Below the pieces are notes generated by a model, which searched no databases, was not told the DNA's origin, and saw only the letters and a list, made by a program, of their open reading frames with translations. Positions 23,421 through 36,100 of a stretch of DNA of 64,000 nucleotides are shown piece after piece. Each line of letters opens with the position of its first letter. Position 1 is the first letter of the stretch. The translations under genes were made by a program, and so were the position numbers. Source of the DNA: Pegoplata infirma (Eukaryota; Arthropoda; Insecta; Diptera; Anthomyiidae); assembly GCA_963921195.1 (NCBI GenBank), contig OY992537.1, positions 131,090,694 to 131,154,693 on the forward strand, in the 5' to 3' direction.

Positions 23421-23450
23421 CAAGCCGATAAAACTGTTAGTATATAATAA
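23421..23450 (+). promoter_or_regulatory. UGT A core promoter
   Basis: CCGATAAAAC (GATA-like), CTGTTAG and TATATAATAA (23441-23450) precede the first ATG by 37-66 bp. The same ordered block occurs before UGT B and UGT C and nowhere else that I noticed. Conservation across three paralogues with otherwise diverged upstream DNA supports a real TATA promoter. Confidence 0.75.
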
Positions 23451-23486
23451 AATCTGGTAGCCGCAACAACGACGGCGACTACAACA

Positions 23487-24199
23487 ATGACAATGACAAT
23501 GGGACGAGAGAAAATATCGTTTTTAAGCGTTTTAGTGATCGTATCTTTGTCATGGCAAATGACGACTCAAGTAAATGGTGCCAATATTTTGTGTCTATTT
23601 ACAAGTCACAGCCCCTCTCACCTAATTGTTCACATGTCAGTAGCTAAAGTTTTAGCTGAACAGGGTCACAATATCACCGTAGTTGCATCTCAAGTACCCA
23701 AAGTTAATCATGACAAGATCAAAATGATTATAATACCACCCACCGCAGAACAGGAACAACAAATTAATGAGTCAGTGTCTGGAATGTCAACTAAGAAAAA
23801 CAATATATTCACAATTGTACAAAACTTTTTTGGATCACTAAAAATATTTATCGATATGCAAGCTGAAATGTTACAAGATTCCCGTTTTACGGTTCTTTAC
23901 GATAATCCCGATACAAAATTTGATTTAGTTATACAGGGATATTTCATGAATTCCTATCAATTGGGTGTTGCTGCTAAATTTAAAGCACCCCTTATTGTTA
24001 GTTGGCCGGGTCCACCAATGTTATTTACCGATATTATGGTTGGTAATCCTAGTGAGGTAGCATATGTACCTGATATGAATATGGCCCTGAAATTGGGTGA
24101 AAAAATGAGCTTTTTACAACGTTTGCAGAATTTAGCTTCATATTTATTCTTTTCGTTTTTCAAAGTAATGCTTGATCTTCGTATGAAAAGTTTTCACAG
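23487..24199 (+). CDS. UGT A exon 1
   Basis: Encodes the signal peptide and most of the acceptor-binding domain. The donor CACAG|GTAAGA is at 24199/24200, with two codon bases carried over. Three in-frame ATGs (23487, 23493, 23499) are available; the third matches the start of UGT B and C. Confidence 0.92.
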
Positions 24200-27100
24200 G
24201 TAAGATACGGTAATTTTTTTTTAATTACACAGTGCAACAACTAATATCGGAATGGGATGAAACCAAAAGTAATTAAAATAATAATTACTTGAAAACTGTA
24301 TAAGTGGCGTATACTTAATTTTGTAATTGCCATTATATAAAAATCATACGCAACGGTGTACAGTGATTTTCTTTTAATAATGGCGTATACTTTATTTTGT
24401 ATTTCCCTTATATAACAATCATACGCAACGGTGCATAGTGATCTACTTCTAATAATTGGTTATTCCGTAAGTAGGTAGTAAACCGAATGCAGCGAAATTC
24501 ATACCGGTTACAGCTAACGCAATTTCGAGCTTAAGTTTGTATGCTGGGCAGCGTTGCCAGTTTTTGTTGTAATTTGTCCCCAAAAAATCCTCAAATCGAC
24601 TTTGATTCATCATAACTTTTATAATAAATGGGGGATAAGGTTTATTTTGGTCAAATTGGATTCGTGAACATGTTTTCTGTAAGTCTGACCAATTAAAATA
24701 AGTTCAGATCCACGTACAAAAAAATTATGTAGCAAAATGTTGAATAGAAAATTGTGCATCTTTTTTTTAAGTAGTCAACACATTTAAAGTTATATTACTA
24801 TGAACAATTATTTTTTCTATGAATCAGTCTTAAAGAAAAAATGTTCGCGAACCCAATTTGACCAAAATAAAAGATATCCGGTATTTATTTAGAAAGTTAT
24901 GATAAGTTAAAGTCGATTTGGCGATTTTTTGGGGACAAATTACAACAAAAACTGGCAACGCTGATGCTGGGCCCCACAAGTCCAATAAGAGCAACACCAA
25001 GCGCCCCTTAAATAGGACATATTTAGTATACAAAAACTTTAATTGCTTTAAAATCACCAATTTCAAATGCGTGCCAAAAGAGTCTAGCACTGAACTGAAA
25101 GACCCCTTAAGGGGTTTGATATACATATAATTTTCATTTGTTTTTGGTTTCATTCCATTGCGATTCGGAAAGTTCGATTTTGTATCACTGTGTTATTAAC
25201 ATATTCATACTGATAATCGTATTTTTTTTTAATTTTAAAGTGAACTCTACCCTAATGATGGCACATTTCCCTCTTTGAGTGATATGGAAAAGAATGTGTC
25301 GTTAGTATTTTGTAACAGTCACTTTTCCGAAGGCCCCATTAGACCCAATGTACCTGCTGTTGTAGAAATTGGTGGTATACAAATTAAGGATACACCAAAT
25401 CCATTACCAGAGGTAAGTCAAAAAAAATAACACCAGTTTATACAAATTTGAAGTCAATCGGATTAAATTAACCCGTGGCACCCGGCGGTCAAAGTTTAAG
25501 ATTTTTAAAAACTTAAAAAAAAAACTATATCATGCGACACCTCATACTTATTAATTTTTAAATATCAAATAATTTTTAAAATCGGTCAAACGGTTCTCGA
25601 GAAGTCGGCATTTGAAATTTGCAAAAAATTGCGGTTTTTCCTACGATCAAGAAACTTTTAAAAAAAATCTCAAATCTCTTACCCTTGCTTGACCTTTTTA
25701 AAGAGCTTGACACAATCTTTTATTCAAAATTAATTTGAGCCCCATCCGATCATTTTGACCCGTGTCGCCCTTCGATCAAAATTTTGCTAGTTTACAAAAT
25801 TTCACCAAAAATTCTAAACTTTGATCGAAGGGTGCCATGGGTTAAAATGGTCTGATTTGGCAGACTTACGTTTAAATGAAAGCTTATCTTCAGCTCTATA
25901 AAATAGTTAGCAGAAACAAAATTTAAGGACTTTTTTAAAAAATTTCTTGAAGGTAGGAAAACCCGCCATTTTGTGAAATTTTATGACAAATTTCAAATGG
26001 CGATAACTTAAAAACCGCTTGACCGATTTAAGATATTTTTTGATATTTGTATTGAGCATGCCAAAATTAATAAAAACAATGTATAGCGATATATTTTATT
26101 TTTATTTTTTATTTTTCAAAAACCCAAAATTTTGCTGGAAATTTTTCAAAAATGTAAATCTTTGATTGAAGAGCGCCACGGGTTAAAATTATCGGATTTG
26201 GCTCAAATTAATTTTTAATGAAAGATTGTGTCAAGCTCTTTGAACGGGTCAAGGGTAAGAAATTTTGAGATTTTTTTAAAAAAAATTCTAGAACGTAGAA
26301 AAACCGCCATTTTTTTTGCAAATTTCAAATTCCGATATCTCGAAAGTCGTTTGAAATAAATTTAAAAATTCTTTGATATTCGTGTTCAGCGCATCAAAAT
26401 TAACAAATATTATGTTCGCAAGATAAAGTAGTTTTTCTATTTTTTCTTCTAAAAATGTTCAAAAATCCAAAACTTTGATCGCCAGGCGCCACGGGTTAAT
26501 TTAATAAATAAATAAAAATTTGCCCTGACGTTCAAAATCGGAAGAGAAACTTTTTTTCCATACAACAAAATGCCAGTCTAATGTTAGATGCATTTAATTA
26601 AAAATAAAAAAAAAAAAAAAAAAAAAACAGATTTTATAATTATTTAATTTATTGAGTGTTAAACCAGTTTACAAATTTTAAAAATTTGTCCGATTAACGA
26701 TATTTGACATTTATTTGCAATGAACCCGTTGAATACAAAAATGTCAAAATGTAGAAAAGTTTGTAAGATTTTGCCGAATTCCATATTTAAAAAAATGGTT
26801 TTAAATGGTTTTACATAAATAAAAGTATATCCGATCAAAATTTTATTTCTTTTTTAACTTTTTTATTAAAGATTATTAAATTGTTTATCAACTTGGTTTA
26901 AAATATTTTTCAATCTGATTATCGCCCTAGAGTCTGTTCATCAATATATCGATAGTTTTACTCCAATTTAAACAAAATTAAAAAAAAAAAGTAATTCTAT
27001 TGTAAATTTGACTAACAATAAGTTATTTTTTTTTTAAATTTTTTTTGTACTTAAAGTTAAAGTCTGATTTATTACGAAGAAAATAAGAGGTTTTTTAATA

Positions 27101-30100
27101 AAATCCATTAAAAATTGTAGAAGTTACATGCATTTGAACAAAAATTAATAAATTCAGTTTTATACCGTTGTATTTGTTTATTTCGGGTGTGTCGAATTAG
27201 TGTATTCAAAACACCGTCCATTTTCAAAAACCGGTTTTCGGTTTATTCGAAAAAGCTAATTTTTGAAAAACCGGTTTCCGGTTTCGGTTTTAGCAAAAAA
27301 ACCGGTTAAGCCGGTTTTTCGTTTTTTATTCTTCAGGTTAAAAATAAAGTAAAATAAATAATATTTTTACAAAAAAGTCATAGCCCAATAAAGTGATAGC
27401 GAAAATAGTATCATCTGTATGACACCGTTTACGATATCCCATTTAATAAAATTTTGATACCATTCCAAAGTTTTAGTGATTTTACTACCGTCCAATTTCG
27501 CTGGAAACTTCGACAGCGAAAATGATTTCGTAATTTCCTACCGAAACGATGTGGTTATCGCTAGGAATAACGATGGGTTTTCCATAAAATCTGAAATAAG
27601 GCGATATTACTATCGTTATGACAGGATTTTCGATAGCGAAAACGATATCATGTTTTCATGGTACACTTTATAATGAAAAAAAATACTGTTTTGTATAATA
27701 TGTGACTTTTAGGTAATATTGCTTCGATATTTCAACGATATTGTTTGGTTTATTGGACAAATAAAGTAACAAATAAATTTAAATCCTTTGCAATTGAGAG
27801 ATGAAATCCGTAGAGATTTTATTTCAAAATTTGTTTTTATTGAATTGTTTAAAGAACACAATTACTAATATATTCAGGCATCTGTCCTAACATATTCATT
27901 TGGGCTGATTTAGCCAATTCCGATTTCAACAATTTCAAAAAGTTACTTAAAAAAAAACGCTTTGCCATAGCACTCCAAGGTGCCAAATTAAAAAAAAAAA
28001 TAGATATCCGGAACTCGGTGATATATTGATATTGACATACCAACATATACAGGTCGTTCATGAATCCACAACGAAATTGGATTGGAAACGAAATTCAAAT
28101 CCGTTTCCAATTTTCGAAGCGTTCATGAAACCGTGACGAATTGCTTTGTTCGAAAAAAAATATGTATTGCGTTCGAACTTAGCAGAGACACAAGTATTTA
28201 CAAAATACGACTCTGTTTTTGCAAATACAGAGTCGTATTTCATAGCAGCTCTGTTAGAAAGTCAAAGTCAGAGTTGTTATAATAATGCAGTTTGTAAAAA
28301 GAAAAATAATTTGTTAACAAATAAACTGTCATGCATTTGTTTTGAATTAAATTTTTTTGATTATTGATCCACTAAGGAAGGGATTTATACAAATCCATCC
28401 TTAAGTCTAATATATACTAAGGATCTGGTATTTTGTATGGAAAAATACCAGTTGCTTCAGTTTGTTCCTTTTTTATGATTTTTTTTTAAACATCGGTAAC
28501 TTTTTGCCCATTTGAACTCTTACTATTTTTTGCACCCAATTTCGGAATCGAAATACTTGTCCGACTAAAGTTTTTTTTTCGTTAATAAGCTAAAGTGTGT
28601 ATGGTAATTTTTTTAAGGGCTTTTTGCTGTTAAAGAAGTTTCTAAAAAAGCCTTTCATAACTTTTCAATTCACATTTTCCGAATCACATGAAATCCAATT
28701 TGGTGTTCTGTTGTTTACGTTTTCACTCAAAGTTAAAATCGAATAACTAAAATTTTAAAATTATAGAAAAAACTGCATTCGTTTTACTTTTACGGAAGTT
28801 AAATCTAGGACACAAAAAAAAAATTTGGAAATTTTATTTTCACATTTTTTAATACGAATTACTTTTGTTTATATTTAAGGCCTTAAAACACAAATCCCTT
28901 CGATATATCGGGATTTATTTCCACAAACTCATGAAGAACTAACTGCATTTTGCTCATTAATTTTGTACCTTCCCCTTATAAAAAAAAAGAGGAAAAATAT
29001 TTTTTTAAAAAGTCGAAAACAAAAAAGAACATCTTACTCAAATTTTTTCATTTAAGTTTTGTTTTTAATTTTTTTTTTTAATTAATTATTTTCAACTTTT
29101 CTTACAAATCCCCGAAGCCAAACGTTGACGAAAATTTTCCAACTGTCAAACCAACTGAATGGAATTCATGAACGCACATTTTCGTTTTCGAACGGAAATT
29201 TTCTCATTTTCTCTTTGATTGGAATTGGATTGGATTCATAAACACACACAGCTGATTTCCGTGAAAAAGTGTTGTCAAACCAATCCGCATTGGTTTCATA
29301 AACGCCCCGATAGACAAACTGATTATGGTAGTACCGCTAAGTTATGTTAGTGTTTCTAAAAAACTTTGTAAAGTCAATACATATTTTAACCCATTATATT
29401 ATAACTTTGTATAAAAACCGGTTAACCGAAACAGAAAAACCGGTTTCTCGAATATTCGAAATTCAAAACTATTCGAAACCGGTCGAGTTTCTTAAAATGA
29501 AAAAACCGGTTAACCGGTTTTCGGTTTCGGTTTTGAATACTCTATGTCGAATATAAAAACACAAGTATAACGGTATTTGTATGAAAACAGAATTTCTACA
29601 GTTTTACTCAAATGCATGTAACTTTTACAATTTTCGACGGGTTTTTTTTAAGCCCTTTTCTTTTCTTCGTAATAGATCAGACTTTAACTGTAAAGAGAGA
29701 AATGAAAAAAACAATTTTCTTATTATTTTTACATATCAGGAAAAAGGAGGTATGTAACGTCCTTTAAAAAATGTATCCTTCAATATCATTAAAAATTTCC
29801 AACAAAATATTTTGATAAAGTTTTTAAATGTCTGTATTCACATCCTTTTATCCTGATATGGTAAAATACAAAAAATAGGGGAGATCATCCTCTTTCATTT
29901 GACATCACCAGTGTCATCATAGGACGAGTACAAATATTTCAAAAATATTTTACAAAATGTATTCTTTAAAACTTTAAATTCCTTTTAAAAGGAAACAGGA
30001 TCACGAAATGAAAAACTGTAAATGCGGTTTTACTCCATTTGATCTCTACTTTCAGACGTATATCATCCGGTTCATGTTTAAAATTCGATGTCGGACGTTG

Positions 30101-33100
30101 TAATTTAAAAAATTACCTATTGTTACAAACGATTACTTTCTTGATGATTGCAAGTACAGTAATCCAGTATACAATTATGATACCGAAATCATTTCTCCAA
30201 TATGCATAATATAAATATGCTATTTCATCAGAAATATTTTCAACCGATCATGTTAATGGTTAATTATCATTTAAAGCATTTATATTTTTATTATTATTTT
30301 CGATTATGCAGCAAAATGATAAGATAACTGAAAATGAGGAATTAAAACTGTCTGATTATTTTTACTTTTTACAAGTATCATAGTAACACTTTAAAAATGC
30401 AATAACAATTATATCATACATACCCCACGGTATAACCGATTTTTAAGTTCCCAATAAACACTAAAATGATAAAGGTCTGTTTACATTACAACACTGACAA
30501 TTAGTCGTTGTAGTGGTTGATTTAGAATTAATTTTCCGTTAGATATTTAATATTTATTGTTCGAAATCCATGTTTTTAATAAAATAAAAAATCCAAAAAT
30601 CAAATCAAGTTTGATTTACAATTTCAAAAACAAATTGATTAAAATAATAAACAAGTACAGTTGTAGACCCTACAATCGTAGTTCTGTCAACTTACACTGG
30701 TCAAGAAATCGAAGGTTTGTGGTTCCGTTTTGTAATTTAATAGACAATTAAATTTGAAGTTTCATAAAGGATTTTGACTCGCTGATTCCAAATATGTACA
30801 CCAAACTTTCCCGTCACGTCTAGAATATATTTTTTGTTATTCGCGGTTGAAAAAGCAAAAAAACGATTCGATAAAGATGTTACGGATAGGAATAAGGTTT
30901 TTTGTGGACATCTCAGCTAAAATCCATTGAAGTCAAAACTAAAAAAAAATTTTATTATAAATCATTAAATTTTGATGGAATCGGACCTGTTGTGTAGCCC
31001 CATTACAAACCACCTTCCCAATATTCACAAGAATCTCTGAAAGTTCAGAAAAAATTTAATTATTTGATTAAATGCTCTTCCTACGCCAATGCCCTACAAC
31101 CACAGTATGGGGGTGTACTCACTTTGTCATTCCGTGTGTAACGCATCGAAATATCGGTCGAGGACCCCATAAAGTATATGGGGCATTCCAGGCCAAATCA
31201 CTCACTTTTAGACCCGACCCCTTTCGATTAATTTTATTTTTAAATATGTTTTAGTACTTATTAAATGCAATTCGGACAACAATTTTCAGCCTTTTATTCC
31301 AAGATGGTGATGAGTAATCAATTTTTAAAAAAGGGCGATTTTTTCAAAAAAATTTAAAAATTGAAATTTTGAATTTATTTTGACCAGTTTAAAATATAGA
31401 TATCTTAAAAAAAGTTGGACAAAGTTCTACTCTAAATTACGCAACTTTTAAGCCATAATTCGAGATGTGATCGCAATTCGTTCTATTTTTATACCATCCA
31501 CTTAGTGATAGAGGGTATATATAAGTTTGTCATTCCGTTTGTAACTCATCGAAATATCGGTCTGGGACCCCATAAAGTATATATATTCATGATGCCCGAT
31601 CGATTTTAAGACATTCTAGCGATGTCCGTCTGTCCGTCTGTCCGCCTGTCTCTCTGTTGAAAATGCTGTAGCGGACAAAATATTACACAGAGACGACTGA
31701 AACTTAACATGTTTGTTGGAAGTTCTCCCGAGAAGTTTGGTATTGCATTTGAGCGAAATCGGCCAAGCCGATCAAAAGTTATGAGTGAAAGTTTAACGAC
31801 ACCTCTTAAATTTTGAAAATACAAAATGCGTTTACACAGCTTCTACTTTACAGATTAAAATAAAATTTGGTACAGAATAATATTATACCATGTACAATGT
31901 CTGTGTAAAATTTTAGAAGAATTGGACAAAGGGGAGTGGCACCTCCCACATTAGCTTAGCATGCAAAATGCTATAACTCGGCTTCTGTTTAACAGATTCG
32001 AATGAAATTTGGTATAGAATGATATTTTAGCATGTCTGAACTCTATGTAAAATTTGGGCGGAATAGAAAAAAGGGGTGTAACACCCCCCATACAAACCTA
32101 GCATGTAAAATACTATAACTCAAATTCTGATTAACGTATGTAAACAAATTTTAACATGGAGTGTAAATATGGTCTTTGTGGCCTATATAGAAAATATGAG
32201 CAAATTTGGAGCAAAATTGGCACATTTAGAAGATGATTTATCTTGGCCTTTAATAAACATATTTAAATACATTTGAAAAATGTTGTTAATATTTTATGTT
32301 TTAAGAGTTACCCAGCAAAACTTTGGTAATGGGTAGTGATTATATAACACATTACCAGGTAATGTATATACCTTATTTGTAGCATTATTTTAGGATGTCT
32401 TACCAAACATTTGTTCCACAACGTATTATTTTAAAGTAAAAAATAATGCATTACTAATAATTTGCTACGTAATGCATGATTATTGGAAAAATGTATTTCA
32501 TATTTATTATTTCTAAACATTATATCATGGATGATTTATATTTGGTTACATTATGTATTATTTTAAAGTTTGAAATAATGCATTATTTATAATTAAATGC
32601 ATAATGCATTACAATAACATAAAAAATAATTATTTTATAAAAAATGCATAAGTTTAAACTAGAGATGGGCTCACGACAAGAAATTTCTAACGACACACAC
32701 TCACTAGCATATTATATCTACTTACACTCACTTACAATCACGTGCGTAAATTTAATACAAAATTACTTTTTCACTACTCGTAACACCTTCTATATTACGT
32801 TCTGGTATGCTATATTATATACCTTACTCGTAACCTATAAAATATCATATATTTTACACCTTACTGGTATTCTTTGTTATAAATTTATGACTTATTTTAT
32901 ACCTTACTGGTATTCTATGTGATAATGTGGATGCATTACTTTGAGTCTCATCGCCTGTTAAAATCATCAATGCTGCAATGTATAAAATAAGAGATCATAT
33001 ACCTTATTTTATACCTTATTTGGTAATCTAAGTTTTGCTGGGTATAACTCCAGTTTACTTAAATGCTTTTTTTAATTTATCTGTTTTGGTTCTCGTTCTT

Positions 33101-36100
33101 TTAACATACCCGCTAAATTGTAAAACTTTTAATCAGTCTGTGGTATAATGGCTAGAGTGTTGGCTTTTCATACATGGACTCCCGGGTTCGAGTCATGTTA
33201 GGACTCAAAATATATTTTTTTTTTTGTTTGTTAATATTGTTTATTAATATTGTTTATTATTACAATTTTATTTAAATCACCTAAATCTATACCCTTCATT
33301 ATATTTATCGAGTCATTGATTTTTCTCAGTTTTTGCAAATATATAAATGTGCTGTAATTAATTATTAATTAAATGTCGTTTTGTTTTTCTTTAAAAGCGA
33401 AATTGAATTTTGGTGGAAAAAATATTGTATATTCAACAAAACTTCTTTTATACACAACAGTAGAGGGTTTGTTGTAATTTGCCCGGTTTTGTTTATCTCT
33501 TTTAAGATAGTCGTTAAATTGCTAATGAAATAATTTTTGAAAAAAAATTTTATTTTCTACATTTTTTTTTATACCATCCACTCTTTATTTGTGTTTTGAT
33601 TGTTTTTTTTTTTTTTTATAATTTCTTGGATAAGATCAATATCAAACACATTCAATATATTTATATTTTGCATCCAATTCTTACAAACGGACAGACGATT
33701 TTTGCCTATTGACGATTTCTGGCAACACTGTTAGTAACGGTTAATTTTGTTAGCTTATAGTATAGTATGATCCCTATAAAAAACTAGGAATATATTTTTA
33801 AACCTACCACTGGGTATACCTACCACTGGGTATACCTACCACTGGGTATACCTACCACTGGGTATACCTACCACTGGGTATACTTGCCACTGGGGTTACC
33901 TACCACTACCTACCACTGGGTAAGTTATTTTAAGCATTGCTGTGTTATAATCAAACAAAATTGCGAATTTGACATGCATTTTTAATGCTGCCGGTGGTCT
34001 AATGGTAGTGTCGTCGGATATTAATTTGGGGGCACCAGGTTCGTCTCCCGGTTTGGCCGAGAGTATAATTTTTTTTTTTTTTCATTTGTGGCTTTTTTTA
34101 ATTTTACCATTAATAAGTTTTTATTTTGAGTTACTTGATTTTTTTAATTTAAAAATTAGAAATAAAATAAGTTAATTAATTTTTTTTTTAAATAAATTTT
34201 ATTCATTAAGAATAAATTTTATAAATATTATTTTTACAAATCAAATCGATTTCAGTATTTTTATGTATGCCAATTGTGGGAAAACGTCAAAAATATTGTG
34301 CATAATATTGCGTCGTCTGTAGGTACCTTAATAAGCTAATTTTATCAATATTTCATCGAAAATGTGTAATATTTTACAAAACTATTCCAAACGATGCTAA
34401 ATTAAATTGAGAAATTAATGGAAGTTAACATTTCGTTTCGTTTTTTTTTTTTTTTTTTGTTTTGATGAATGTTAACAAATTGGAGCGGAAAGCGTTTTTC
34501 CGCAATTGTCCTCATAAAAATGGAATTGAATTAAAAACTTAAAAATTGCCTTGTCTTCCCCCTCCTTTTTACCCCCTAAATATGAATTTGGGCCGCTAAA
34601 AAAATATGTGTCCCTTTATTTTTTCTGATCTACAAAATAAAACCAATTCCATAAAGATCCGCGGGTGACAATAGGGAGACGTTTTAATTAATAGTTAAAA
34701 ACAACAACGTAGACGTCTAAACAACAACAAATGTAGTTGTTTTAACTGTCTTTTGTAGTGGAATCTACCGTTATAATTTTTTGAGTGTAGCAATTTTGAT
34801 ATACATATTCATTTTAATTTAAAAAAAAAAAACACGCTATTTTAACAGAAACGGTGTTTAGAGATTTTCCAGCCCTGGTAATGGGCAAAAAAAATATTTT
34901 CTAAACACCATAGACACAGACTATATACAGACTAGACAGTAGAGTTGTAAAACAAAAATGGGTAAAAACTTAGCGATTTTAGAAGATACAGATCGGTTTT
35001 TAGCTGGTTTAAAGCATGGCAACACTTTCTACTAGTTAGAAGTGAGTAAAACAATAAAAGCCGTTCTACCTTTTTTTTCGTATGGCGTGTTAGAGAATAA
35101 TCACAATTGGAGCGGGAAGCGGAAAAACGCAATTGTCCTCATAAAAATAGAATTGAATCTAGTTTGGCGGAAAAACGCGGCGGAATTTTGTTGTCATATA
35201 AAACGTATGTGAACAGTTGCGGAAAAACGCTTCCCGCTCCAATTGTGATTATTATCTTATATTGGTTTTCTCTCTCTAACCTAATTAGTAGAATAATTTT
35301 AAAAAAATAACCATATGGTTAAAGACTATTTTTTTGACACTTGTTATAATTGTCGAGTTTGTATTAATCTGTGCCATTGATATTAAATTTTTAAAGAACG
35401 TGCATTAGAAAATCGTATTAATTTATAAATACTGGGATACAGATGGAGGGTATTTAAAATTCGGCACGGCCGAATTTAACTTTTTTACTTGTTTTTTTTT
35501 TTTAATTTTGAAAATTGCACCTTTTGTTTTTTGACTCTGATTTATTTTATATGGTGCTCCAAAAAAATTAAATTAGTAGAAACTGACCCTAACTTAGCCT
35601 AGATGTATTCAATTCGAGGTAAAAATAAGTTTCACAAAAAATAAGAACGATCGGACATAGGTAAGGCGTTCCGCATGGGCCTTAAAGTTTAGAAAACGGA
35701 TTACAAGGAAAAATATGAATTTTTTTCTGTTTTCTCAAATTTTTGGTATTTTAAGTTACGTTTTAATTCAAGTGGTTACAGAGTTATAATACGGAGTTAA
35801 ATGCCTCTCTAATAAGGTACTAAAAACTAAAATCGGTTGAAAATCAGCCGAGTTATTACAACTCAGTCCACTTGATTAAGCATACAATCCGATTTATGAA
35901 ATTTATTGAAATGTTCTACTGTATTTTTTTATTCTTCAAGTTCAAATGTAATTAGATGACAAGTACTTTTCATATTGTGTTATGCTGTTAACATGTTTTA
36001 AATTAATGTTAAAAATGCCTGCATTTTCAACACCCTTTTGAAATCTCTATTTTAATTTTTTTTTATTTTTTTTTTTTTTTTTGTTTTAAAATTTGGTAAA

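Larger units (their letters stand above)
31491..35496 (+). mobile_element. HINE-like family 1 copy split by later insertions
   Basis: The 5' end TTTTTATACCATCCACTTAGTG, body and CGTCTGTC run are at 31491-32300; the 3' end (TGGAGGGTAT, hairpin ATTCGGCACGGCCGAAT, TTTTTTACTTGTTTTT) is at 35443-35496. Whether both belong to one copy is inference from orientation and the intervening nested elements. 34160-34790 is AT-rich with a fragment of the 4140-type foldback (34560-34690). Confidence 0.5.

Noticed and set aside
33134..34082. Functional tRNA genes at the tRNA-like units
   Set aside because: A and B boxes are present but acceptor and other stems pair poorly by eye; called tRNA-derived repeats instead.
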